From Aliivibrio finisterrensis_A (GTDB taxonomy: Bacteria; Pseudomonadota; Gammaproteobacteria; Enterobacterales; Vibrionaceae): DNA of 64,000 nt. The position numbers and the translations under genes are program-made. Below, piece by piece: positions 34,167 through 42,282 of this stretch; within the stretch, counting starts at the first letter, position 1, and every line of letters begins with the position of its first letter. Below the pieces are notes generated by a model. That model searched no databases and was not told the DNA's origin. It saw only the letters and a program-made list of their open reading frames with translations. Location of the stretch: NCBI RefSeq assembly GCF_004167675.1, contig NZ_SEZQ01000020.1; one strand, 5' to 3'.

Positions 34167-34200
34167 ATAGTAGGGATTGAAGATGACAGTTATGCTTCAG
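34167..34200 (-). promoter_or_regulatory. Pho box and -10 element of ugpBAEC
   Basis: On the minus strand CTGAAGC-ATAA-CTGTCAT is a two-half Pho box (second half perfect), followed after ten bases by TACTAT, the spacing at which PhoB replaces the -35 contact. The operon should therefore be switched on by phosphate starvation through PhoBR. Confidence 0.8.
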
Positions 34201-34242
34201 TTTTATTGTGTTCTTGTGATGATTTGGGGGTAATCTTGTTTA

Positions 34243-34896
34243 GTGATCTCTATTTTTGGAATACAGAACCTAGTGAATAAAATAATAGAAACAATAGGCC
34301 ACCCTTTGTTCATACCGCTTATGGTTTGTGGTTGGTTTTTCTTAGAAACCACCAACACAACTTTTTACGGTTATTACCTCATGCTTGCTGTGGGTATTTT
34401 TGGTTATGCACTTGGTTGGCTAGTATTAACGCATTACAATGATATTCAGAAATTAAATCACAACAGTAAAATACGCCAACGTCCGTTCTATATCTTTAAA
34501 TACCGCTCTATCTATATGGTACTTTGCATTGGCCTTGTTGGGGCGATTAATATGCATGCCTTAATTGGACCCACTTTTATTATCAACACCCCTGTCACTG
34601 AAAAAACACACCGTAGTGGTCGAAGCGAATATTACTCCATTACAGTACAACCCGTTAATTACCCTCGATTAGAACTACGAGTTAAAGAGAAATTTTGGCA
34701 GGAAGTATCGATTGGTCAAAAGGTTGCATTAACCGCACAAAAAAATGTACTAGGATTATCCGTAGTCGATAAGTATGAGCATATTGAAAAAAAGAATATC
34801 GATCAACCAAGTGGATTTAAAGTAGAAAAACATAAAAAGCGTGCAAATCGTATCGAGTGGGAACATCAAAACTTTGTTCAGACTTTTCGTGAATAG
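34243..34896 (+). CDS. Hypothetical integral membrane protein
   Basis: A 217-residue protein with three or four hydrophobic segments (HPLFIPLMVCGWFFLETTNT, YYLMLAVGIFGYALGWLVL, YMVLCIGLVGAINMHALIG), followed by a soluble beta-rich domain (YYSITVQPVNYPRLELRVKE) and a basic tail. No family was recognised. The start is uncertain: GTG at 34243 is preceded by GGGGG at a distance of about 12, while GTG at 34273 lacks a site. It is transcribed alone and ends at a clear terminator. Confidence 0.65.
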   Translation: MISIFGIQNLVNKIIETIGHPLFIPLMVCGWFFLETTNTTFYGYYLMLAVGIFGYALGWLVLTHYNDIQKLNHNSKIRQRPFYIFKYRSIYMVLCIGLVGAINMHALIGPTFIINTPVTEKTHRSGRSEYYSITVQPVNYPRLELRVKEKFWQEVSIGQKVALTAQKNVLGLSVVDKYEHIEKKNIDQPSGFKVEKHKKRANRIEWEHQNFVQTFRE

Positions 34897-34950
34897 CGAT
34901 AGTGAGTACGTAAACAGCAGCCATAATCACGTTCTAATAATAGGAACAAT

Positions 34951-34983
34951 GAAGGGCAGACTACTTGAGTGGTCTGCCCTTTT
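34951..34983 (+). terminator. Rho-independent terminator
   Basis: AAGGGCAGAC and GTCTGCCCTT form a strong stem followed by a T-rich tail, ending the membrane-protein transcript. Confidence 0.85.
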
Positions 34984-35075
34984 ATTTATCACCGCGTTGA
35001 AGAGCCTGAGTGATGCCGTTTTTGGGATAAACTGGAATGGTTTTCAACAGGCCTTATTGCTTTTGATGTTACTCA

Positions 35076-36431
35076 CTACCCATGCAATTGACGCCACTTT
35101 TCTAACTGAGACGGCCTTAGACCGTATCGTGCCAGTACTCCCTCGTGAATTCGTCTTAATTCCTCTAATGCAAGGGCGATAATATTTTGCTTATCCGTTT
35201 CTTCTTCATTGCTAATAAGCGATTCTATGATATCAAGAGGTTGATCTTCAGGCGTTAGTATGACTTGTTTAACAATCTCTTTTATCTTTGCTCGATATTG
35301 CAAGCGTTGTTGATCGGGCTTTACTAGCTCTTGTTTTACGGCTAGGTATTCTTTTGTTGAGCGCTCGTACGCCCATAAATACAGATCACGCAGCAGCTCA
35401 ATTCTATTCATTTCATACACACCAAGCACCGCTTTACTGTAGGCTTCTTCTGGTACATCTAAGAACGTAAGGGGACATAAATTAGCTTTAAGCAACGGGA
35501 TATTTGCAGCTAAACGAGAGGTGCGCTTATTAATGTCCGCAAAAGGTTGCAAGTAAGGTAAATGCACCATGATAAAAAATGATTGCTCAAATGGGTCAAT
35601 GATTTGATTAGCTTTATTAAGAATCGACTCCAGTTGAATAGAGAGCACTTCTTCGGATGACATAGGCTTATAAACACTCCCCTCGATCTCTACCACATGA
35701 CTGCGCACTCGCCCTTCATCAAACGGATTGGCTAATAAGTTTTCTGAAAGCGCACTGTGTAAATTCAATATTGTGAAACGATTGAACTCAACAGAATCGA
35801 CATTATCAATCAGCAATTCAATCGCTGATTTATGATTTAAAATCATCTGCGTTTCGATGATGCCTTTTCCTTGTGCAAACTGGCCATGCTCAATTAACTC
35901 AACAGTGTCTAATCGACTATAGGTATTGCCTTCAAGGTGGCTTGATGCCCAAGATAAATCAATTAATAAACGGTTGTAGATGTCTCTTCCATACGTGCCC
36001 GCCGGTTGCGTTGCATAGATGGTTTTACCCATGCGATGTAACTGACGGCGAATAGGCTCAGAAAGGTAATATGTTTTATTTGGGATATAGTCATCTAAAA
36101 AATCACGTGAATAACCAACAGGATCACGCTCAAAAATAGGCTTACTTAGATAATTAAGAATGTCATGACTGTCAGGTGAAAGTGGGATCGATTTAGGAAA
36201 GCTATCGTGCTCGTTATGGCTTGAATTAACTGTCTCTTCTCTAACAATGCACGCAATGTATTTACGAGAACGACCCTCACCAATGGCTTCTACTTGTTTG
36301 TCTTCAATAAGTTTGTTAAGCCAGCGCTGAAGTGTTCGACGAATTAAGTCTGGATGATCAATAATAATGTCTGAGATAGACACAGGGTGACATTGTTGCT
36401 CGATATAACGCTGGATTTCAAACCTATTCAT
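35076..36431 (-). CDS. Fic-domain protein with N-terminal winged helix
   Basis: A 451-residue protein. Residues 1-60 form a winged-helix-like segment (SISDIIIDHPDLIRRTLQRW). Next comes a Fic fold with the inhibitory-helix motif SSHLEGN (Ser163 to Glu167/Gly168) and the active-loop region PYLQPFADINKRTSRL at 293-307. In canonical AMP-transferring Fic proteins this loop is HPFx(D/E)GNGR; here the catalytic His is Gln295, Gly-Asn-Gly is Ile-Asn-Lys. Classical AMPylation is therefore doubtful. A C-terminal helical region follows. The upstream DNA carries a near-perfect palindromic operator array, and the winged helix makes autoregulation plausible. No partner antitoxin gene is visible. Confidence 0.85.
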   Translation of the reverse strand: MNRFEIQRYIEQQCHPVSISDIIIDHPDLIRRTLQRWLNKLIEDKQVEAIGEGRSRKYIACIVREETVNSSHNEHDSFPKSIPLSPDSHDILNYLSKPIFERDPVGYSRDFLDDYIPNKTYYLSEPIRRQLHRMGKTIYATQPAGTYGRDIYNRLLIDLSWASSHLEGNTYSRLDTVELIEHGQFAQGKGIIETQMILNHKSAIELLIDNVDSVEFNRFTILNLHSALSENLLANPFDEGRVRSHVVEIEGSVYKPMSSEEVLSIQLESILNKANQIIDPFEQSFFIMVHLPYLQPFADINKRTSRLAANIPLLKANLCPLTFLDVPEEAYSKAVLGVYEMNRIELLRDLYLWAYERSTKEYLAVKQELVKPDQQRLQYRAKIKEIVKQVILTPEDQPLDIIESLISNEEETDKQNIIALALEELRRIHEGVLARYGLRPSQLEKWRQLHG

Positions 36432-36446
36432 GACAGATACTCTTTT

Positions 36447-36520
36447 AATTGTGACACTTTTCTGGATGAAAGTGTCACAATTATGGCGTATTTATCCTTT
36501 AGTGACAATAAGAGTGTCAC
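36447..36520. promoter_or_regulatory. Palindromic operator array upstream of the Fic gene
   Basis: AATTGTGACACTTT (36447-36460) and AAAGTGTCACAATT (36469-36482) are a perfect 14-bp inverted repeat with an 8-base spacer. A second dyad, GTGACA (36502-36507) with TGTCAC (36515-36520), repeats the half-site. The array lies 16 bases upstream of the Fic start and is probably bound by a dimeric regulator, perhaps the Fic protein's own winged helix. Confidence 0.7.
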
Positions 36521-36596
36521 AGTAAAGTATCGGCATCTTTGGATTAACGCCCTAAAAGCTCATCTACTTATCTTTAATCCGCAGAAAATTAGTTTC

Positions 36597-36638
36597 GGGG
36601 CAATAACCTAATTTAAGATAGTATTTTGCCCCAAAATA
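36597..36638. repeat. Imperfect GGGGCAATA hairpin
   Basis: GGGGCAATA at 36598 pairs with TATTTTGCCCC ending about 36637. It lies between the Fic operator array and the gene at 36679 and may fold in that gene's 5' region. Function unknown. Confidence 0.35.
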
Positions 36639-36678
36639 CGCATAATCTTGCTATACAACACTCAAAGAGAAATTACCT

Positions 36679-37053
36679 ATGACTAATTTTCAATACTACT
36701 TTCACGAACTGCCTTGTTTTAACTGTAAAAAAACCAAAGTGAATACTGACCTTGGTTGGTTAACAGCAACAATGAAAGAAGATGTTCAAGCGCAACTGGC
36801 TGCAATTATTGAGCAAGGTAACGTTGAAGCTGATCTTTCAGTAAACGTAACTTGTACTAAAGCTGAGGCTCGTGATTACTTATTGCTAAATTTCTACGGT
36901 TACTCTGAAGAAGAGCTAGAAGGTCAAATTGAAGCTGACGATGAGAAAGAAGTTGCAGATGAAATCGCAGAGTTGCTAAAAGACGGTAACGAAGTAGCGA
37001 TATTTGAGCACGAAATCGCTCTACAAAGCTGTATGGATTGTGACGTTGAATAA
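36679..37053 (+). CDS. Conserved hypothetical protein with two CxxC pairs
   Basis: A 124-residue acidic cytoplasmic protein. It has CFNC at residues 13-16 and CMDC close to the C-terminus (about 119-122), which could jointly bind a metal such as zinc. The centre is helical and strongly acidic (EEELEGQIEADDEKEVADEI). No family with a known function was recognised. A strong terminator follows. An 11-residue stretch (VQAQLAAIIEQ) is duplicated in the mosaic mini-ORF at 20953. Confidence 0.78.
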   Translation: MTNFQYYFHELPCFNCKKTKVNTDLGWLTATMKEDVQAQLAAIIEQGNVEADLSVNVTCTKAEARDYLLLNFYGYSEEELEGQIEADDEKEVADEIAELLKDGNEVAIFEHEIALQSCMDCDVE

Positions 37054-37082
37054 GCGTTAATAAAGATCAACATACAAATTCT

Positions 37083-37121
37083 AGGCATTAGCAGAGTTAA
37101 ATTTGCTAATGCCTTTTTTTG
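37083..37121 (+). terminator. Rho-independent terminator
   Basis: AGGCATTAGCA and TGCTAATGCCT form an 11-bp stem followed by a run of T residues, ending the 124-residue protein gene. Confidence 0.9.
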
Positions 37122-37308
37122 TTTTTACCTCTCGATATTTCTAAATATCAAAAGTACCCCATAAAACAACTCAACATGTTATTATCCCCTCAAACTTTAA
37201 GGATAATAATCATGAAGCTTATCCCCCTACTGAAACAGCCTAGAATCCACTGACTTATTTTAAATTAATGCCAACCCCATTATTTTTATATAAGTTAAAA
37301 GGTTTATT

Positions 37309-37434
37309 ATGCAAGAAAAGCACTGGTCAACGTTTCAGTTACTTCATGAAGTTGTAACCAACAATAACATTCACATTAAAGGCACCCATAGCTATTACTT
37401 GCCGTCTGCGCTTAATTATACATACCACGGATAG
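37309..37434 (+). pseudogene. Fragment of a CatB-like hexapeptide acetyltransferase
   Basis: The 41-residue frame MQEKHWSTFQLLHEVVTNNN continuing IHIKGTHSYY looks like the first ~30 residues of CatB-related O-acetyltransferases, where the motif continues with SDAW and a left-handed beta helix; here it runs into LPSALNYTYHG and stops. AAGG lies seven bases before the ATG. The last 23 bases overlap the 3' end of the convergent peroxiredoxin gene, so deletion has joined the two. The family call rests on recalled N-terminal motifs. Confidence 0.45.
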
Positions 37435-37945
37435 GGTAATTGTTTTCTGGATTACGGATAAACTCAAGACCAGAGAGTAATACATTCAAATCAGGACGAA
37501 CAAAAGGTCCATTTGAAATATCAATGACTTGTACCTGCCCTTTTTCATTAATAACAAAAAGGCCCGGCTCAGCAAATAAATGGTCAGTTTCTTGCTCAGA
37601 ACGAGGCTCTGAAATATACAACCCCAACGTTTGCATTTGCTCTACACTCAAGCCATAAGCAATCGGAAAACTCACTGATAATTGTGTCATATGAGTCGTT
37701 AGTTGGGCTTCACTGTCAGCCGATACCGCAGCAATATCTACTCCCAGTTCAAGAAAACGGCTTTTTAGTGTTTCTAGCTCATTTAAGTAACGAGTACACA
37801 ACGGACAATGTTTACCACGATAAACCACCACCAATTTCCAATCAGCCCCATTTAGTGGTTCCGAAAGGTTAATATGATTGTTGTCTAACGTAGGTAATTG
37901 GATTGCAGGAAATACATCACCAGCGATAAATTTATGTGTTGTCAT
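37412..37945 (-). CDS. AhpC/TSA-family peroxiredoxin-like protein
   Basis: The start at 37945 (MTTHKFIAGDVFPAIQLPTL) gives 177 residues with a thioredoxin fold. The peroxidatic site is KLVVVYRGKHCPLCTRYL, a CxxC arrangement rather than the PxxxTxxC of typical 2-Cys enzymes, followed by VDIAAVSADSEAQ and a terminal PIRG. It probably reduces peroxides or disulfides in the cytoplasm. The longer frame to 37963 is less likely. A LysR remnant lies divergently upstream, with a preserved 31-bp operator-like motif between. Confidence 0.88.
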   Translation of the reverse strand: MTTHKFIAGDVFPAIQLPTLDNNHINLSEPLNGADWKLVVVYRGKHCPLCTRYLNELETLKSRFLELGVDIAAVSADSEAQLTTHMTQLSVSFPIAYGLSVEQMQTLGLYISEPRSEQETDHLFAEPGLFVINEKGQVQVIDISNGPFVRPDLNVLLSGLEFIRNPENNYPIRGMYN

Positions 37946-38067
37946 GGTTCGCTCCTTGAGCACGATTCTCTTTTAGAATAGTTACTCACAATTAATGTAA
38001 ATAGATAGGCTTTTATTGCTTGAAAGAGAGTATAGACACAAACAAATCAGACTAGAACCACGCTAAA

Positions 38068-38098
38068 ATGACTACCAAGTATGCGTTTTTGGAATAAT
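38068..38098. promoter_or_regulatory. Second copy of the 31-bp LysR-linked motif
   Basis: ATGACTACCAAGTATGCGTT and the following TTTGGAATAAT match 19935-19965 with about two mismatches. It lies between the peroxiredoxin gene and the decayed LysR, and may still bind the paralogue encoded at 20042. Confidence 0.6.
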
Positions 38099-38118
38099 TT
38101 AGAGACCTATGAATCTGT

Positions 38119-38298
38119 GAAGGCGTTGATGTCGCGATTAGAGCAAAAAATCTCGAATTAAAATCGGGCTCACTAACGCAAGTATTAGACCAATATAAAA
38201 CGGTGAAGCTACCTATGTATATGGTCTATAAAGATAGTGAGCACCAACCCCAACGCATTCGTGCATTTATTGATTTTATTTCAAATTACTTTTCTTAG
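38119..38298 (+). pseudogene. LysR remnant (effector-domain pieces)
   Basis: One open frame reads EGVDVAIRAKNLELKSGSLT, then QVLDQYKTVKLPMYMVYKD and RIRAFIDFISNYFS. These are two separate parts of a LysR effector domain joined with about 100 residues missing; the DNA-binding part is also gone. The 3' end overlaps the convergent EamA gene by 23 bases. Its upstream region is kept (see 38068), so this was once a LysR gene divergent from the peroxiredoxin. Confidence 0.75.
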
Positions 38299-39184
38299 GA
38301 ATAGAAACAGATTGCTTACCAAATACGTTAATAAGCGCTCCTGTCACAATCAAACCACCACCGATATAAGTCCACATTGATGGGATCTCATTAAATATCC
38401 AAACACCTAATAAAGCAGAAAAGACAATCTGAACATAAGAGTAAGCAGACGCTTTACCCGCCGCTTGGGTCTGCATTGCCTTGGTCAGTCCATATTGCCC
38501 AATTTGTGTGAAGATGCCGATTAAAATCAGGATCATGGTAAGGAACAGACTTGGCCATACAAAGTCATTCCAAATCAATACGCTTGAGATAGGTAACGCC
38601 ACTAATGGGAAATAAAATATGATCACAGAGCTGTCTTCTGTTTGGCTTAGTTTTCTCACAATGACATAAGCAATCGAACTTCCTAATGCACCACATAACG
38701 CAACAAGGATACTAACAACAGGCAGTTCACTCGTACTGCCACTGTTCATGCTTGGTTGAACCATAACAAACAAACCTACAAGACAAAACGCAATGCATAT
38801 CATGGTTGATTTTTGAATGTGTTCTTTAAGAAACAGTACGCCGAGCAATGCGGTGAAAATAGGATGAACGTATTGTAAGATGGTTGCTTCAGCCAAAGGC
38901 AAGGTCGTCACTGCGTAGTAAACGCACATAAGCGCAGCAGTGCCGACAGCCCCACGAGCAAGAAGTAAGGGCTTGTTATTTCCCCATATCGAAATGCCTT
39001 TTCGTTTCACATCGGCATAGCTAATGATCAAAGAAACTAGTGCCCTTGCTGCCACAATTTCAAATACTGGAATGCCGTAATTGCTCACGTATTTTACGCA
39101 TGCTGACATGAGCGCAAATCCAAGCGCAGAAAGAAACATGAATCTAACCCCTGTCGGGATCATTGAAAAAGAAAACGTAGGCAT
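38276..39184 (-). CDS. EamA/DMT-family transporter
   Basis: A polytopic inner-membrane protein of about 302 residues with ten hydrophobic segments forming two EamA repeats (FMFLSALGFALMSACVKYV for the first, VVSILVALCGALGSSIAYVI for the second). Members export amino acids, metabolites or drugs; the substrate cannot be told. The ATG at 39184 is preferred over the in-frame TTG at 39199. It lies 80-95 bp downstream of a TetR gene in the same direction, so a regulator-exporter unit is likely. Confidence 0.9.
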   Translation of the reverse strand: MPTFSFSMIPTGVRFMFLSALGFALMSACVKYVSNYGIPVFEIVAARALVSLIISYADVKRKGISIWGNNKPLLLARGAVGTAALMCVYYAVTTLPLAEATILQYVHPIFTALLGVLFLKEHIQKSTMICIAFCLVGLFVMVQPSMNSGSTSELPVVSILVALCGALGSSIAYVIVRKLSQTEDSSVIIFYFPLVALPISSVLIWNDFVWPSLFLTMILILIGIFTQIGQYGLTKAMQTQAAGKASAYSYVQIVFSALLGVWIFNEIPSMWTYIGGGLIVTGALINVFGKQSVSIPKKSNLK

Positions 39185-39278
39185 AAGGGCAACTATCAAA
39201 TTTAGAAGGTAATTAATACTACCCTTTCTTTAACTACATCCCCAGAAGAATCATACCGGTGAGCATAATGAAATAGAC

Positions 39279-39911
39279 TCAGTTCAGACATTCGGAACTA
39301 TTAGGTTTTTGATAATAACTTAAAAATAAGTCTGCGGTGCGTTTAGCTAATTGCAACTTTTCATTATCAGTTAATAACGGCTTAATTCCTATTGCTTGAC
39401 ACCAATAAGCAGGGTTGCAAATAAGGCTTTGTAATTGACATTCAGCATGATATTTATTTTCAATAAACAATTGCTTACTGTCTATCATTTTTTGCAGCCA
39501 CCGTAATAATACCGTTTCTTTTTTTAACATATTTTGTAAGCATTCTTTTTCCCTATCACCACCAGAACGATATAAAAAATATCCTATACTTACTTTGGAT
39601 AAATTCAAATATTCTTCACTCGTGACTAGATTAATTTCACTCAACAATAAATGCTCTAATTGTGTTTTAATATCACCTTTATTTGATATGTTATTTTCAG
39701 CATGTTCCATGCTTTCTCGCCATAAATCACCTAATAACTCAATAACTAACTCTTCTTTTGATGAAAAATAATTATACACGGTACTTTTTGAGACGTTTGC
39801 AAGTGCCGCTAATGTATCCATGCTTGTTTTATCAACACCATTCTTGCGAAATGCGTCTTTTGCTGCGAGTAAAATTACTTCTTTTTTCGAGATTTTTTTT
39901 GGCGCTTTCAT
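39279..39911 (-). CDS. TetR-family transcriptional regulator
   Basis: A 210-residue protein with a clear N-terminal helix-turn-helix (ILLAAKDAFRKNGVDKTSMD then ALANVSKSTVYNYFSSKEEL, residues 13-55). The C-terminal ligand domain is unremarkable. It precedes the EamA transporter gene in the same direction and faces away from the chemoreceptor gene at 40064. It probably represses its own operon including the exporter. AT content is higher than in neighbouring genes. Confidence 0.92.
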   Translation of the reverse strand: MKAPKKISKKEVILLAAKDAFRKNGVDKTSMDTLAALANVSKSTVYNYFSSKEELVIELLGDLWRESMEHAENNISNKGDIKTQLEHLLLSEINLVTSEEYLNLSKVSIGYFLYRSGGDREKECLQNMLKKETVLLRWLQKMIDSKQLFIENKYHAECQLQSLICNPAYWCQAIGIKPLLTDNEKLQLAKRTADLFLSYYQKPNSSECLN

Positions 39912-40063
39912 TATGTGATTTTGGTCTCAAATATATAATTCCCCTATTCTACATCAATTTAGTTTCTTTGTTCATAAAAAACAGGTATGCTCCGCGCGCT
40001 AAAAATCGAACTAACCAGTGCAGTTTCTACATAGTTATATTCAATCTGGAATAAACATAAATC

Positions 40064-41923
40064 ATGATAAAAAAAATTGTTGCTCTATTCTTTGTTATTA
40101 TTAGCATTTTGCTTGCTTTTACTTTAGTTATTTCTAAACCATTTTTGAATGACTTTAAAAAGAACAATATGGATCATGCCAATGTATTGGCACTAAATGT
40201 AATAACATCTAGCTATAATGCCGTCACAGAAGGATTAATTAATGGTTTAAAATCATTATCTTACTCTGTATACACAGACCCAAACAAAGGGTTTGATGAA
40301 GATCATATTCTGCGTGATTTAAAAAATATTGTTGCTACTAACTCTGCTTATAAAGACATTATCATTACAACTCTTGATGGTCGTGCCTTTGCGGCATCAA
40401 GCAATGGGTGGAATAAAGGATTCAACGCACGCATAGATCAAAGAGAATGGTTTACTGCTATCGTTGATGACAAAAAAAGTGCTCATATTGCTCAGCCTTA
40501 TAAATCTAATACGGGTGAATATGACTTCACCGTTAGTGCGCCTATTTTATTTGATGGCGAAGTCATTGGTGTTTTAGCCATTGTTGCTAACTTAAACGTA
40601 TTAATGCCAAAAAATGGCGTTGAATTTAGTATTACCACGCAAGATGGTTATGTGGTTGCTATCGATGACAGCTCACAAGATTGGTTAGGTAAAAATCTAT
40701 TTGAAGTAAGACCAACGTATAAAGACATTAGCAATGAGCCAACTTTACTGGTTTCTCCTGCAGGCAGTACTTACAGCTTATTCAAAACGCAACTGAACCA
40801 CGGTTTAGTCGGGTACATTTTTACCAACCAAGGTAAAACCGTTGATAATGCTGATATGATCCGAAATGCATTAATTATCGTATTGGTTGCACTTGGTACC
40901 GTTTTAACTGCTGCTCAATTTATTGTGGTTCGTCGTGAACTGTCACAAATTGATACGGTTGTGAATAGCATTAAACAGATGGCAGATGGTAACTTCCAAG
41001 CAATCAACATTCCAAAAACGGGCAATGAAATTGATTTAATTTCAGCGTCATTACACCAATTACAACAACGTATTTGGAACGTTATGACCTCTACAACAGA
41101 CATTATGGCCCAATTGTCTGCGCACCAACAAAGTATTACATCAAGTACAGCAAATAATATTAAGTGCTCTGAATCTGAGCTGAATCATATTGATTTAGTT
41201 TCTATTGAGATCAATGACATGGCTACAACAGCTAATGAAATTGCAACCAATGCTCAATCAGCAGAAGAGAATACAAGTGCGACATTAATGCTTTCATCAA
41301 GCAGCTTAGCAACGCTACAACAATCATCAACGATTGTGGATCAAGTAACGGACTCTGTACAAGAATCGGCATCTATCTTTGGTGAGTTGAAAACATTATC
41401 TGACAACATCAGCTCGGTTGTAGATGTGATTGGTAATATTTCAGATCAAACCAACCTACTGGCATTAAATGCGGCAATTGAAGCGGCACGAGCTGGTGAA
41501 CAAGGACGAGGCTTCTCTGTGGTTGCAGATGAAGTTCGAGCACTTGCGGTAAAAACTCAAGATTCCACAGCAGATATCCAACGCATCATTGTGACGCTTC
41601 AAGCGGGTGTAACAAAAGCAACGAATGCGATGGGTACCAACTTACAGTTGACCGATAAATTATCGGTGATTTCACAAGATATAGAGCAAGCGTTCACGGA
41701 TATCTCTGCAAAAGTCTCTTTACTTTCTGATATCAATTCCTTTGTTGCAACGTCATCAGAGGCACAGTTTGTGGTGAACCAAAGAGTGACTCAAAATATT
41801 GACGAAATAAAGAAAATGGTAAGTGATAATGTATCTGGTGTGCAAAATACCATTGATGCTAACCGTGAAATGGCTTCATTAGTTAATAACTTAAATGAAG
41901 AAATCCGCTTCTTTAAAATATAA
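40064..41923 (+). CDS. Methyl-accepting chemotaxis protein with Cache domain
   Basis: A 619-residue transmembrane chemoreceptor. Order: helix 1 (residues 5-27, VALFFVIISILLAFTLVI), periplasmic dCache-type sensor (residues 35-265, with DIIITTLDGRAFAAS and FTVSAPILFDGEVIGVLAIV), helix 2 (ALIIVLVALGTVLTAAQFIV), HAMP, then the cytoplasmic signalling hairpin with tip DQTNLLALNAAIEAARAGEQ and VVADEVRALAVKTQDST. It relays a ligand signal to CheA/CheW. dCache receptors of this kind often bind amino acids or small acids. No CheR-binding NWETF pentapeptide is at the C-terminus (FFKI). Confidence 0.94.
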   Translation: MIKKIVALFFVIISILLAFTLVISKPFLNDFKKNNMDHANVLALNVITSSYNAVTEGLINGLKSLSYSVYTDPNKGFDEDHILRDLKNIVATNSAYKDIIITTLDGRAFAASSNGWNKGFNARIDQREWFTAIVDDKKSAHIAQPYKSNTGEYDFTVSAPILFDGEVIGVLAIVANLNVLMPKNGVEFSITTQDGYVVAIDDSSQDWLGKNLFEVRPTYKDISNEPTLLVSPAGSTYSLFKTQLNHGLVGYIFTNQGKTVDNADMIRNALIIVLVALGTVLTAAQFIVVRRELSQIDTVVNSIKQMADGNFQAINIPKTGNEIDLISASLHQLQQRIWNVMTSTTDIMAQLSAHQQSITSSTANNIKCSESELNHIDLVSIEINDMATTANEIATNAQSAEENTSATLMLSSSSLATLQQSSTIVDQVTDSVQESASIFGELKTLSDNISSVVDVIGNISDQTNLLALNAAIEAARAGEQGRGFSVVADEVRALAVKTQDSTADIQRIIVTLQAGVTKATNAMGTNLQLTDKLSVISQDIEQAFTDISAKVSLLSDINSFVATSSEAQFVVNQRVTQNIDEIKKMVSDNVSGVQNTIDANREMASLVNNLNEEIRFFKI

Positions 41924-41948
41924 ATAAAACAAATAGAGTAAATAACAT

Positions 41949-41984
41949 ATACCGCTCCGATGATTGTTCGAGAGCGGTATTTTA
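41949..41984 (+). terminator. Terminator after the chemoreceptor gene
   Basis: ATACCGCTC and GAGCGGTAT pair with a 14-base loop, followed by TTTTAT. Confidence 0.75.
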
Positions 41985-42084
41985 TCTATCAGGCAACTTT
42001 ATGATGGATAAATGATAAAAAATTTAATAACAAAGTGTTACTCTACTTCCCTTTCTCGTTACTCTTAAAGCTCTGCATAAACGT

Positions 42085-42282
42085 TTATTTCTTACTAGAA
42101 TACATAACCTCAAAATTCGGTATATTTTTCTCCCACACAGGTAAATCCTCTCCAATAATTGATTTTAAAACATCAATAAATAGCTTGGTTTTAATGGGGG
42201 CATCTCGATGTGGGTACACGGCATAAAAGGTGCCGAAATCTTCAATATTCAAATGCGTCATTATCGGGATAAGCTTTCCTTC
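42085..42282 (-). pseudogene. C-terminal LysR fragment
   Basis: The frame reads EGKLIPIMTHLNIEDFGTFY and AVYPHRDAPIKTKLFIDVLK then SIIGEDLPVWEKNIPNF, the last ~65 residues of a LysR effector domain, ending with its natural stop. Everything before is missing: at about 42283 the sequence becomes crotonase coding DNA in the opposite direction. It is a deletion remnant. Confidence 0.8.

Noticed and set aside
35076..36431. Fic toxin-antitoxin module
   Set aside because: No separate antitoxin gene is adjacent and the inhibitory motif lies within the protein itself; the catalytic His is missing.
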